Positions 51,409-59,538 of a DNA stretch of 64,000 nt are shown here, one piece after another. Source of the DNA: CAKUFA01 sp963618735 (GTDB lineage: Bacteria; Bacillota; Clostridia; Christensenellales; Aristaeellaceae). Position numbers and translations under genes: made by a program. Positions within the stretch are counted from its first letter, which is position 1. Each line of letters begins with the position of its first letter. Below the pieces are notes generated by a model. It saw only the letters and a program-made list of their open reading frames with translations. It searched no databases and was not told where the DNA came from. The DNA lies in NCBI GenBank assembly GCA_963618735.1, contig CAVEUM010000007.1, positions 37,968-101,967 of the forward strand, in the 5' to 3' direction.

Positions 51409-51465
51409 CGAATTATTTCAGAGCGTTTCTATGATCCGAAAACAGCGGTTACTTTGCTGCCTTCA

Positions 51466-52887
51466 TTACAGAGTGTACTCCTTCTTCTCAGCAGGGCGCT
51501 TGGCCATCTCAGCGGCCTTCTTCTGATACTTCTCAGAAGTGTTGCCCAGCACTGCGTAGGAAGCGATCTTGCTCTCCTCCACGCCGGGCTGGTTGAATGC
51601 ATCGATGTCCAGCATTTCGCCGGCATAGGCAGTGGCCATCTCATAGAAATAGATCAGCTGACCGATGGTGTAAGCATTCACCTCGGGCAGGATGATGGTC
51701 TGGCTCATACGGCCCTTCTTCATCAGCGCGTATTCCGTGCCCTGACGTTCAGCCTCGATGAGCTGATTCAGGCTCTTGCCGCCCAGGAAAGCCACATCGG
51801 GGAAAGCTTCGCAGCCGTGAGGGATGGGGCTCTGTGCACGGAAATTTTCCACCTTCAGCAGGGTGATGACCTTATCATACGGGCCTTCGGTGTACAGCTG
51901 CAGCTGGCTGTGCTGGTCGGTAACGCCCAGGGACTTCACAGGGGTCTGGCCGCAGTTCTTGGCCATGCCCTTGCGGGTCACGTTCTTGCCCAGGCTCTCA
52001 GCCCACAGCTGGCAGAACCAGTCAGCCATGTACTTCAGGCTGTCGGCATAAGGCATGGTGACGTTGATGTTGATGTTCAGGTCTTCCATGCAGATGTACT
52101 GCAGAACGGCTTCCAGCAGGGCAGGATTCTGCCATACGTCGTCGGTCTTGCAGCGGGCATCCATGGCAGCAGCGCCTTCCAGCATAGCGCGGATGTCAAT
52201 GCCGCACACAGCAGCGGGCACCAGACCCACGGGGCACAGCTCGGAGAAGCGGCCGCCCACAGAATCGGGGATGTAGAACAGCTCGAAGCCATTCTCTTTG
52301 GCCAGCTTGATCAGGTTGCCCTGCTCGCAGTCCGTGGTGGCAATGATGTGGTCAGCCCACTTGTCGCCCACGACCTTCTTCAGCAGTTCAGAAATGGTCA
52401 GGTACTGGCTCATGGTCTCGGCGGTAGCGCCGGACTTGGTGATTACATTGAAGCAGGTGGTCTTGGGGTCGATCACATCCAGCAGGGCGCACATACGCTC
52501 AGGGTCGATGTTGTCTTCCACATACAGACGGGGGCCGCCGCGCTTCTCAGCGGGAAGCTCATTATAGTGCAGGTGATTCAGTGCCTGCTGCACAGCGATG
52601 GGACCCAGGGCGCTGCCGCCAATGCCCAGCACCACAAAGGTGTCGAACTGCTCACGTACGCGAGCGGCGACCTTTTCAATCTTTGCTACGACTTCTTCCT
52701 GATTATAAGGCAGCTCGGTCCAGCCCATCTTGCCCGTGCCGCGAGCGCTCTGCACAGCCTTATTGGCTGCTGCCGCGAAGGGAGCATATTCATTGACCTG
52801 ACCTGCGCTGATACCATACTGGAAACCCAGCGTGTCTGCCATCATATGATTGACGTCCAGCACGATCGGCTTTTTGCACATCGTCAT
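51466..52887 (-). CDS. pgi: Glucose-6-phosphate isomerase
   Basis: Pgi interconverts glucose 6-phosphate and fructose 6-phosphate. The 473-residue protein has FVVLGIGGSALGPIAV (near 85-100), ITKSGATAETMSQYL, the signature DSVGGRFSELCPVG and the C-terminal QPGVEESK motif with the catalytic Lys. The length fits the shorter bacterial/Bacillus-type enzyme of about 450 residues. AAAGGAAAGGAATG lies upstream of the ATG at 52887; a second ATG two codons later is an alternative. It stands near glgP and a GH13 gene, consistent with glycogen catabolism feeding glycolysis. Confidence 0.97.
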   Translation of the reverse strand: MTMCKKPIVLDVNHMMADTLGFQYGISAGQVNEYAPFAAAANKAVQSARGTGKMGWTELPYNQEEVVAKIEKVAARVREQFDTFVVLGIGGSALGPIAVQQALNHLHYNELPAEKRGGPRLYVEDNIDPERMCALLDVIDPKTTCFNVITKSGATAETMSQYLTISELLKKVVGDKWADHIIATTDCEQGNLIKLAKENGFELFYIPDSVGGRFSELCPVGLVPAAVCGIDIRAMLEGAAAMDARCKTDDVWQNPALLEAVLQYICMEDLNININVTMPYADSLKYMADWFCQLWAESLGKNVTRKGMAKNCGQTPVKSLGVTDQHSQLQLYTEGPYDKVITLLKVENFRAQSPIPHGCEAFPDVAFLGGKSLNQLIEAERQGTEYALMKKGRMSQTIILPEVNAYTIGQLIYFYEMATAYAGEMLDIDAFNQPGVEESKIASYAVLGNTSEKYQKKAAEMAKRPAEKKEYTL

Positions 52888-52942
52888 CTTTGTTCATTCC
52901 TTTCCTTTGGGACGATAAGCGCCCAATCAAATACCATCGGTA

Positions 52943-52951
52943 AGTATACCA
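52943..52951 (-). promoter_or_regulatory. pgi promoter (extended -10)
   Basis: Minus-strand TGGTATACT, an extended -10, about 56 bases before the start codon; the -35 is weak (TTTCCT at 16 bases). Confidence 0.5.
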
Positions 52952-53127
52952 CATTTTTTTCTTCAGGAAAAGAGTCGTGCGGATAACGTAAATACTTTCA
53001 TTCGCAAATTGCAGCGCTCAACACTTGCGTCTGCAACCATCCGCATCTGCATTTTGACTTTTACCCTGGCAAGGTGTGGCTTATTGCAGCACTGTTATCG
53101 ACATCAATCCTATGAGCAGCTTATTCA

Positions 53128-53259
53128 TTACCCTTTCCAACAGTTCTTATACTTCTTTCCGCTGCCGCAGGGGCAGGGATCGTTGCGGCCAGCCTTCTTT
53201 GGCTTTTCCTGCCGGGGTGCAGGCGCCTTGATGTCGGCAAGCTCCTTCAGAAGGCTCAT
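53128..53259 (-). CDS. Small SEC-C motif protein (43 residues)
   Basis: This short gene runs from ATG at 53259 to TAA at 53128. It encodes a basic 43-residue peptide starting MSLLKELADIKAP and ending with a perfect SEC-C metal-binding motif, RNDPCPCGSGKKYKNC (25-40; Cys29, Cys31, Cys40), the same zinc-binding tail found at the end of SecA. GAGG lies 8 to 10 bases before the ATG. As a stand-alone protein it could bind zinc and ribosomes or SecB-like partners as the SecA tail does; its role is not known. The rest of the 52952-53127 spacer holds nothing I recognise. Confidence 0.75.
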   Translation of the reverse strand: MSLLKELADIKAPAPRQEKPKKAGRNDPCPCGSGKKYKNCWKG

Positions 53260-53407
53260 GCGTATCGCCTCGTTCGGCACTTCCATTGTATCTTACAGGA
53301 AGCAAAATCGCCGCATGAAATGTCCGTTTCATCATTGGAAATACTTTCATAAGAAAATTCGTTGAAGAATCGCCCAATAAGGCGCTACATTGCCCATTTT
53401 GCAGGTC

Positions 53408-53436
53408 TTGCCAAGGAGGAAAAAATAAGGTATACT
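53408..53436 (+). promoter_or_regulatory. glgP promoter
   Basis: TTGCCA (53408-53413), 17 bases, TATACT (53431-53436). Confidence 0.78.
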
Positions 53437-53509
53437 GGATACTGCGTGCGTAGACGTTTCTTTGTTGTACGAACGCATGCTTTCCCAAGCCTATGAAGGA
53501 GGATCACTC

Positions 53510-55969
53510 ATGCCCACGACCTCATTTGATAAAGAGTCCATCAAGGCATCGATCGTCGGCAAGCTGCAGCGCTACAATGGCCGCAGCGTGCAGGACGCGT
53601 CTACCCAGCAGGTCTACAAGGCCCTGGCATCCACCGTCCGCGACCAGATCATGCAGAAGTATACCGTTGCCCGTGCAGAGCGGAAGGCCACAAAGTCCAA
53701 GCGCCTGTACTATCTTTCCATCGAATTTCTGATGGGACGCAGCCTGTACTGCAACATGCTGAACCTTGTTTCCACGGATGCCTACAAGCAGGCTCTCAGC
53801 GAGCTTGGCTATGACATCAACGATCTGCTCAAGGAAGAGCCGGAACCCGGTTTGGGCAACGGCGGCCTTGGACGTCTGGCTGCCTGCTTCATGGACAGCC
53901 TGTCCAGCCTTGACCTGCCCGCCATGGGCTGCACCATCCGCTACGAATACGGCCTGTTCCGTCAGAAGATCGTTGACGGCCAGCAGGTTGAGCTGCCTGA
54001 CAGCTGGCTGACCAACGGCAACGCATGGGAAATGGCCGTGATGGAAGACGCCTGCGATGTGCACTTCGGCGGCTATGTGGATGAGGTCAATGAAAACGGC
54101 CAGACCCGCTATGTTCACAAGGATTACTACACGGTGGAAGCCGTGCCTTACGACATGCCCATCGTGGGTTATGACACCGAAACGGTGAATACCCTGCGCA
54201 TGTGGTCTGCCCGCAGCCCCAAGAGCTTCGACCTGCAGTCCTTCGGCCAGGGCAAGTACAATCAGGCTGTGCAGTCTGTAGAGACTGCCTCCATGATTTC
54301 CAAGGTGCTCTATCCCGAAGACAACCACTACGAAGGCAAGATGCTGCGCCTGAAGCAGGCTTACTTCTTCACCAGCGCTTCCCTGCAGTACATCGTCCGC
54401 GACTTCAAGAAGCTCCACGGCAATGACTTCAGCCTGCTGCCTGAAAAGGTTTGCATCCACATCAACGACACCCACCCCGGCTTCGCCATCCCCGAGCTGA
54501 TGCGTATCCTTATGGACGAGGAAGGTCTGGGCTGGGACGAGGCTTCCGCCATCGTGCAGAAGACCGTTGGCTACACCAACCACACCATCATGGCCGAAGC
54601 ACTGGAAAAGTGGCCTGAGGACATGGTGAAGCAGCTGCTGCCCCGCGTCTACCAGATTCTGCAGGAGATCAACCGCCGCCTGTGCGACCGTCTGTGGAAC
54701 GAGTTCCCCGGCCAGTGGGAGCGCATCGGTCACATGGCCGTGATCGCCTATGGCATGGTGCACATGGCCAACCTGTGCGTAGCCATGAGCTACTCCGTCA
54801 ACGGTGTCAGCGCCCTGCACGGCGAAATCCTGAAGGATGAAACCTTCCATGATTACAACCTGATCATGCCTGAAAAGTTCTGCTCCATCACCAACGGCAT
54901 CACCCATCGCCGCTGGCTCATGAGCTGCAACCCCGGCCTGACCAACCTGATTACCGAAGCCATCGGCACGGATTGGATCAAGAATCCTGAGCAGCTCAGC
55001 GATCTGCGTCCCTTCGCTGATGACGCGGCTTTCCGTGAAAAGTTTGCCGCAGTGAAGCGTCAGAACAAGGAGCGTCTGGTGAAGCTGGTGCAGGATCGTC
55101 AGGGTATCACCGTCAACCCCGACTTCCTCTTTGATACCCAGGCCAAGCGCCTGCACGAGTACAAGCGCCAGATGCTGAACGCTCTGCACATTCTCGTGCT
55201 GTACAACCGTCTGGAGAACGATCCTACCTTCGAGATGGAGCCCCGCGTGTTCTTCTTCGGCGCCAAGGCATCTCCCGGATACTATCGCGCCAAGCAGATT
55301 ATCCGCTTCATCAACGCCCTGAGCGTGCTGATCGCCAAGAGCCCCCGCGCTTCCAAGTATCTGCAGGTGGTGTTCCTGGAGAACTACGATGTTTCCACCG
55401 CTGAGATCCTGATGCCTGCTTCCGAAGTTTCTGAGCAGCTGTCTACCGCCTCCAAGGAAGCCAGCGGCACGGGCAACATGAAGTTCATGATGAACGGCGC
55501 CCTGACCATCGGCACCATGGACGGCGCCAATGTGGAGATTTCCGAGCGTGTGGGTATGGATAATATCTACATTTTCGGCATGCGTTCTGACACGGTGCGC
55601 GACATGTACCGTGAGAACACCTATAATCCCATGAGCATTTTCGAGACGAACCAGGAAATCCGTCAGGCACTGACCCAGATGATCGACGGCACCCTGTTCC
55701 CCGAAAATCCCGCCGTGCTGCAGGATCTGTACCACAGCCTCCTGCTGGGCGACAACGGCTCCATGGCTGACCCCTACTTCGTGCTGAAGGACTTCGGGTC
55801 TTACTCCATGGCACAGCGCCGCCTGAATGCTGACTACGGCGACCAGAAGAAGTGGCAGACCATGGCCGTGATCAACACCGCCATGTCCGGTGTCTTCTCC
55901 TCTGACCGCACGATCGCTGAATACAACGACCGCATCTGGCACCTGACTCCCCTGAGCCGGAAGTTCTGA
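53510..55969 (+). CDS. glgP: Glycogen/alpha-glucan phosphorylase
   Basis: GlgP releases glucose 1-phosphate from glycogen or maltodextrin using phosphate and PLP. The 819-residue product has RLYYLSIEFLMGRSL, PEPGLGNGGLGRLAACF, INDTHPGFAIPELMRIL and the PLP site EASGTGNMKFMMNG with Lys658, then GALTIGTMDGANVEI. It lacks the N-terminal regulatory phosphorylation region of animal enzymes. Start at 53510 follows GAAGGAGG; a longer frame from 53462 contains that ribosome site. Followed by a terminator, then a GH13 amylase. Confidence 0.97.
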   Translation: MPTTSFDKESIKASIVGKLQRYNGRSVQDASTQQVYKALASTVRDQIMQKYTVARAERKATKSKRLYYLSIEFLMGRSLYCNMLNLVSTDAYKQALSELGYDINDLLKEEPEPGLGNGGLGRLAACFMDSLSSLDLPAMGCTIRYEYGLFRQKIVDGQQVELPDSWLTNGNAWEMAVMEDACDVHFGGYVDEVNENGQTRYVHKDYYTVEAVPYDMPIVGYDTETVNTLRMWSARSPKSFDLQSFGQGKYNQAVQSVETASMISKVLYPEDNHYEGKMLRLKQAYFFTSASLQYIVRDFKKLHGNDFSLLPEKVCIHINDTHPGFAIPELMRILMDEEGLGWDEASAIVQKTVGYTNHTIMAEALEKWPEDMVKQLLPRVYQILQEINRRLCDRLWNEFPGQWERIGHMAVIAYGMVHMANLCVAMSYSVNGVSALHGEILKDETFHDYNLIMPEKFCSITNGITHRRWLMSCNPGLTNLITEAIGTDWIKNPEQLSDLRPFADDAAFREKFAAVKRQNKERLVKLVQDRQGITVNPDFLFDTQAKRLHEYKRQMLNALHILVLYNRLENDPTFEMEPRVFFFGAKASPGYYRAKQIIRFINALSVLIAKSPRASKYLQVVFLENYDVSTAEILMPASEVSEQLSTASKEASGTGNMKFMMNGALTIGTMDGANVEISERVGMDNIYIFGMRSDTVRDMYRENTYNPMSIFETNQEIRQALTQMIDGTLFPENPAVLQDLYHSLLLGDNGSMADPYFVLKDFGSYSMAQRRLNADYGDQKKWQTMAVINTAMSGVFSSDRTIAEYNDRIWHLTPLSRKF

Positions 55970-55978
55970 TGCATTTTC

Positions 55979-56018
55979 GACTGACCGAACGGTCAACCCG
56001 TTCGGTCAGTCTTCTTTC
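55979..56018 (+). terminator. Terminator after glgP
   Basis: GACTGACCGAACGG pairs with CCGTTCGGTCAGTC (13-14 bp) followed by TTCTTTC. The amylase gene 32 bases on may be expressed by read-through. Confidence 0.82.
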
Positions 56019-56050
56019 AATAGCAATAGTTTCAGGAGTGAACAATACCT

Positions 56051-57811
56051 ATGATGCATAATTCCCACGAGGCGTTTTACCGCATTCCCGCGGGTCCTGC
56101 AGCGGCAGGCACCACCGTTACCTTCCGCTTTCGCGATGATGACGCCAAGCAGGTTACCCTGCGCACCTGGACAGGTGAAGAAAATCAAACGATCATGACG
56201 CCCCTGGGCGGCGGCGTTTGGGAAGCTTCCTTCACCACCCCCTCCGAGCCCGGACTGATGTGGTATGACTTCATCGTGGACATGCCTAACGGCCACCGTC
56301 TCCGCTACGGCAACGCCCCGGACAAGCTGGGCGGTGAAGGCGTGGTATACGAACATGGCGATTTCCATTCTTTCCAGCTGACGCTGTATAAGCCCAATTT
56401 CAAGACGCCTGGCTTTATGCAGGGCGCTAACATCTATCAGATTTTCCCTGACCGTTTTTTCCGCGCCAAAACCAAGTCCGTGGATGACCGCACCGACCGC
56501 TACATCCATGAAAACTGGGATGAAGATTTGCTCACCGACAGTGACCCCCGCAGCGGCGATCATATGGCGCTGGATTTCTTCGGCGGCAACCTGAACGGCA
56601 TTCGCAAGAAGCTTTCTTACCTGAAGGACCTGGGCGTGACGGTCATCTACCTGAACCCCATCTTCCGCGCCCGCTCCAACCATCGGTATGATACAGGCGA
56701 TTACACGCAGATTGATCCCCTGCTGGGCACCGAGGAGGAATTCACCGAGCTGTGCAAGGCTGCTGAGGAGCTGGGCATGCGGGTGATGCTGGACGGCGTG
56801 TTCAGCCACACGGGTGAAGACAGCCGTTACTTCAATCACTTTGGCCACTACGACAGCGTTGGCGCCTGCCAGGGTGAGGCTTCCCCTTACTACGACTGGT
56901 ATACCTTCAAGCACTTTCCCGATGAGTACAAATGCTGGTGGGGCATTCCCTCTTTGCCGGAGTGCCGCAAGGACAACCCTGACTACCAGAAGTTCATGTT
57001 CAAGGACAAGGAAGGCATCGTGCCCCGCTGGATTCAGCGCGGCGCTGCCGGCTGGCGGCTGGACGTGGCAGATGAACTGAGCATGGATTTCCTGCGCAAG
57101 CTCCGCGTTGCTGCCAAGCGTGCCAAGCGTGACGCCGTGGTGCTTGGTGAAGTGTGGGAAGACGCCAGCAACAAAATCTCCTATGGCGAGCTGCGCTGCT
57201 ACTGCACGGGCGACACCCTCGACTCTGTGATGAACTATCCTCTGCGAGAGGCGATTCTGGACTTTGTGACCGGCAAGACCGATGCGTCCGTTCTGGTTCG
57301 GCTGATTCGCCACCAGGCAGAGGTATATCCTGCCCAGTTCCGCTACGCGCTGATGAACCTCATCGGCAGCCATGACCGTGCCCGCGTGCTGAACGTGCTC
57401 TGCGGCCACGAGGGCAACGAGCTGAGCAAGGCTGAGCAGCAGGCACTGCAGCTGACAGCAGAAGAATATGCCCAGGCCACCGAGCGCTACAAGACTTGTA
57501 TCGATATCCTCTGTGCCCTGCCCGGCTGCCCCACCATCTATTATGGTGATGAGGCTGGCCTGACCGGCTGCCGCGATCCCTTCTGCCGCCGTCCCTTCCC
57601 CTGGGGACACGAGGACAAGAAGCTGCAGAAGTACGTATCTGAAAAGCTGAACCAGCATAAGCAGTCCAACCTGCGGAAGTTCGGCTATTGCACCGTCGAT
57701 GCAGTTGATGCCGATACCATCCGCGTGGTGCGCTACTTCACCGAAACCGACGCTCTGGGCCGCAAAGCTCCCCAGAATGGTGCACGGGAAGAAATCGTAA
57801 TCAAGCGGTAA
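56051..57811 (+). CDS. Neopullulanase-like glycoside hydrolase family 13 enzyme
   Basis: This 586-residue cytoplasmic alpha-amylase-family enzyme (no signal peptide) has an N-terminal beta-sandwich (about 1-115, a CBM34-like module). The (beta/alpha)8 barrel follows with VIYLNPIF, region I DGVFSHTG, region II GWRLDVADE (nucleophile Asp338), region III LGEVWED (acid/base Glu367) and region IV GSHDR (Asp442). The usual Asn before HD in region IV is Ser, a common variant. The C-terminal domain is short. Probably a maltodextrin/neopullulanase-type enzyme working with GlgP on glycogen or imported dextrins. CAGGAGTGA provides the ribosome site. Confidence 0.92.
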   Translation: MMHNSHEAFYRIPAGPAAAGTTVTFRFRDDDAKQVTLRTWTGEENQTIMTPLGGGVWEASFTTPSEPGLMWYDFIVDMPNGHRLRYGNAPDKLGGEGVVYEHGDFHSFQLTLYKPNFKTPGFMQGANIYQIFPDRFFRAKTKSVDDRTDRYIHENWDEDLLTDSDPRSGDHMALDFFGGNLNGIRKKLSYLKDLGVTVIYLNPIFRARSNHRYDTGDYTQIDPLLGTEEEFTELCKAAEELGMRVMLDGVFSHTGEDSRYFNHFGHYDSVGACQGEASPYYDWYTFKHFPDEYKCWWGIPSLPECRKDNPDYQKFMFKDKEGIVPRWIQRGAAGWRLDVADELSMDFLRKLRVAAKRAKRDAVVLGEVWEDASNKISYGELRCYCTGDTLDSVMNYPLREAILDFVTGKTDASVLVRLIRHQAEVYPAQFRYALMNLIGSHDRARVLNVLCGHEGNELSKAEQQALQLTAEEYAQATERYKTCIDILCALPGCPTIYYGDEAGLTGCRDPFCRRPFPWGHEDKKLQKYVSEKLNQHKQSNLRKFGYCTVDAVDADTIRVVRYFTETDALGRKAPQNGAREEIVIKR

Positions 57812-57825
57812 AAGCATGCACAAGA

Positions 57826-57880
57826 AAAGCACGGGACACTCTTCACACGCCAAGTGCGAGAGGTCTCGTGCTGCTTTTTT
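57826..57880 (+). terminator. Terminator after the amylase gene
   Basis: An imperfect stem joins AGCACGGGAC with GTCTCGTGCT and is followed by GCTTTTTT. Confidence 0.75.
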
Positions 57881-57951
57881 ATGATGTCTTACATCAGTTC
57901 ACCGCAAATCATTAACAACAAGGCACGACCACCGCAGCCTTCCATCTACGG

Positions 57952-57990
57952 AAAAACCCCCGCCAGCGACTCATCATCGCTTGCGGGGGT
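57952..57990 (-). terminator. Terminator of the infC-rpmI-rplT operon
   Basis: ACCCCCGC(C)AGCGA pairs with TCGCT(T)GCGGGGGT, followed on the minus strand by TTTTTCC. Confidence 0.9.
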
Positions 57991-58007
57991 CATGTTTCGC
58001 TTAGGAA

Positions 58008-58358
58008 TTAGGCTTCCTTAGCCAGCTCCACGAGCTTGGCGAAACCAGCTGCGTCGTTCACAGCCAGGTCAGCCAGCATCTTGCGGTTCACTTCAACATT
58101 GTGCTTCTTCAGGCCATTGATGAAGGTGGAGTAGCTCATGCCATTGAGGCGAGCAGCAGCGTTGATACGGGTGATCCACAGACGGCGGAAATCACGCTTA
58201 CGCAGCTTACGGCCTTCAAAGGCATAGCGCAGGGAACGAGCAACCTGCTCGGATGCGGCGCGGTACTGCTTGGATTTTGCTCCCCAGTAGCCCTTCGCCA
58301 GCTTCATAACCTTACGACGCTTCTTATGAGCGTTAACGGCTCTCTTAATACGTGCCAT
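58008..58358 (-). CDS. rplT: 50S ribosomal protein L20
   Basis: This 116-residue basic protein binds 23S rRNA early in 50S assembly and, in Firmicutes, represses its own operon by binding the mRNA leader. The sequence starts MARIKRAVNAHKKRRKVMKLA and includes GYWGAKSKQYRAASEQV and RDFRRLWITRINAA, the standard L20 blocks. Last gene of the operon, 30 bases after rpmI. Confidence 0.98.
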   Translation of the reverse strand: MARIKRAVNAHKKRRKVMKLAKGYWGAKSKQYRAASEQVARSLRYAFEGRKLRKRDFRRLWITRINAAARLNGMSYSTFINGLKKHNVEVNRKMLADLAVNDAAGFAKLVELAKEA

Positions 58359-58388
58359 TGGATGATACCTCCTTGCCAGCCATTGGGC

Positions 58389-58589
58389 TTATTTGTAGGG
58401 CAGCAGCTTATGAATGGTGCGTGCTTCGGCATTGTTGTCCACAACACCATCGGCCCGCAGGTGGCGGGTACGCTTGGTGGTCTTCAGACGCACCTGATGG
58501 TTTGCGTTCATCTGCTTATGCTTGACGATACCGCTCTTGGTGAAAGAGAAGCGCTTTGCAGCACCACGGTGAGATTTTTGCTTAGGCAT
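58389..58589 (-). CDS. rpmI: 50S ribosomal protein L35
   Basis: This 66-residue, highly basic protein begins MPKQKSHRGAAKRFSFTKSG and ends DNNAEARTIHKLLPYK, the typical L35 length and composition. Middle gene of infC-rpmI-rplT, 20 bases after infC. AAAGGAGGATCATACC is a strong ribosome binding site. Confidence 0.97.
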   Translation of the reverse strand: MPKQKSHRGAAKRFSFTKSGIVKHKQMNANHQVRLKTTKRTRHLRADGVVDNNAEARTIHKLLPYK

Positions 58590-58609
58590 GGTATGATCCT
58601 CCTTTGCTG

Positions 58610-59194
58610 TTAATTCATTGCCTCATCAGAGGCAGTAGCCTGGGCGGCTTCCTTGCGAGCCTTCTTCTCAGCGAAGGAGGCCTTGGCAGCCTTAGGCGCC
58701 AGGATCATGATCAAGTGGCGGCCGTCCATCAGGGGGCGGCGCTCAACAGTGCTGACCTCCTGGCAACGTTCGGCAAAGTCATGCATGACCTGCATGCCAA
58801 TGTCGGAGTGGGCAATCTGGCGGCCACGGAAGCGGATGGAAACCTTTACCTTGTCGCCGTCTTGCAGGAAGCGGGTTGCCATCTTTGCCTTGGTGAGAAT
58901 ATCATTCTCCTCAATGGTAGCGGACAGCTGGACTTCCTTCAACGACACGACCCGCTGATTCTTCCGATTCTCGCGCTCCCGCCGCGACTGCTCGTAGCGG
59001 TACTTGTCATAGTCCAGCAGCTTGCAGACGGGGGGCTTTGCGGTCGGCTGAATCTTGGCCAGATCAAGGCCACGCTCCTCCGCAAGTTCCAGCGCCTTTT
59101 GTGTGGGCATGACGCCGAGCTGCTCACCATTTTCATCGATCAGGCGAACCTCTCTGTCGCGGATGTCTTCGTTGATCATCAGATCGAGTGCGAT
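58610..59194 (-). CDS. infC: Translation initiation factor IF-3 (probable AUC start)
   Basis: IF-3 prevents premature subunit joining and checks start codons. The product is about 194 residues: NEDIRDREVRLIDENGEQLG at the N-terminus, AKPPVCKLLDYDKYRYEQ, the linker, and VKVSIRFRGRQIAHSDIG and MDGRHLIMILAP in the C-domain. The start is unusual. AGGAGG (59209-59204) lies 3 bases before an ATG at 59200 but 9 bases before an ATC at 59194; only the ATC has normal spacing. AUU or AUC starts are known for infC and allow IF-3 to repress itself. If the ATG were used, the protein would have two more residues. The ATG at 59179 is too far. Confidence 0.9.
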   Translation of the reverse strand: MALDLMINEDIRDREVRLIDENGEQLGVMPTQKALELAEERGLDLAKIQPTAKPPVCKLLDYDKYRYEQSRRERENRKNQRVVSLKEVQLSATIEENDILTKAKMATRFLQDGDKVKVSIRFRGRQIAHSDIGMQVMHDFAERCQEVSTVERRPLMDGRHLIMILAPKAAKASFAEKKARKEAAQATASDEAMN

Positions 59195-59361
59195 AACCAT
59201 GCACCTCCTCAAAATCGTTCGACCACTGCTAAAGAAAAAAGCAGCGGGATGCGCACCCGCTGCTCAGCTGACATTGTCATCTTTTCTTCCGAAAAGAAAT
59301 GCCGCAGACCCGACAGCTTACGCCGTACCAGGTGAGAAGCGGGCATGCTTCTACTTCAAAC
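59195..59361 (-). promoter_or_regulatory. L20-type leader of infC with transcription attenuator
   Basis: A leader of about 167 nt separates the promoter from infC. It contains an intrinsic terminator at 59234-59265 (minus strand AGCAGCGGG, short loop, CCCGCTGC, then TTTTTT), well upstream of the start. In B. subtilis, L20 binds such a leader and triggers premature termination. The upstream region (59300-59340 on the minus strand, with GGTACGGCGTAAGCTGTC) would be the place for the rRNA-mimicking L20 site, which I infer but cannot prove. Confidence 0.72.
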
Positions 59362-59367
59362 ACAGCT

Positions 59368-59396
59368 ATTATACACGTTCTCTGGGCTGTTGTCAA
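59368..59396 (-). promoter_or_regulatory. infC operon promoter, full consensus
   Basis: Minus-strand TTGACA (59396-59391), 17 bases, TATAAT (59373-59368), a perfect sigma-A match as expected for ribosomal genes. Confidence 0.92.
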
Positions 59397-59450
59397 GCAG
59401 AAAATCACGACTATTCGGCGTTTCTTCCTTGCAGAACCTTGCCCCAAGCC

Positions 59451-59479
59451 TTGACCACCCCTGTTACTCTTGGTATAAT
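59451..59479 (+). promoter_or_regulatory. Promoter for the DUF5711-like gene
   Basis: TTGACC (59451-59456), 17 bases, TATAAT (59474-59479) with extended TGG. Divergent from the infC promoter. Confidence 0.82.
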
Positions 59480-59538
59480 GCACTTTAGGCGTACCATGTT
59501 TGGCTGCGCTTTTCTAAAACAGACGAAGGAGCAAAGGC

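Noticed and set aside
53522..55996. Minus-strand frame of 824 codons opposite glgP
   Set aside because: Shadow of glgP with no recognisable motif or start signal.
56006..57853. Minus-strand frame of 615 codons opposite the GH13 gene
   Set aside because: Shadow of a gene whose catalytic residues are all present on the plus strand; it would also run through two terminators.
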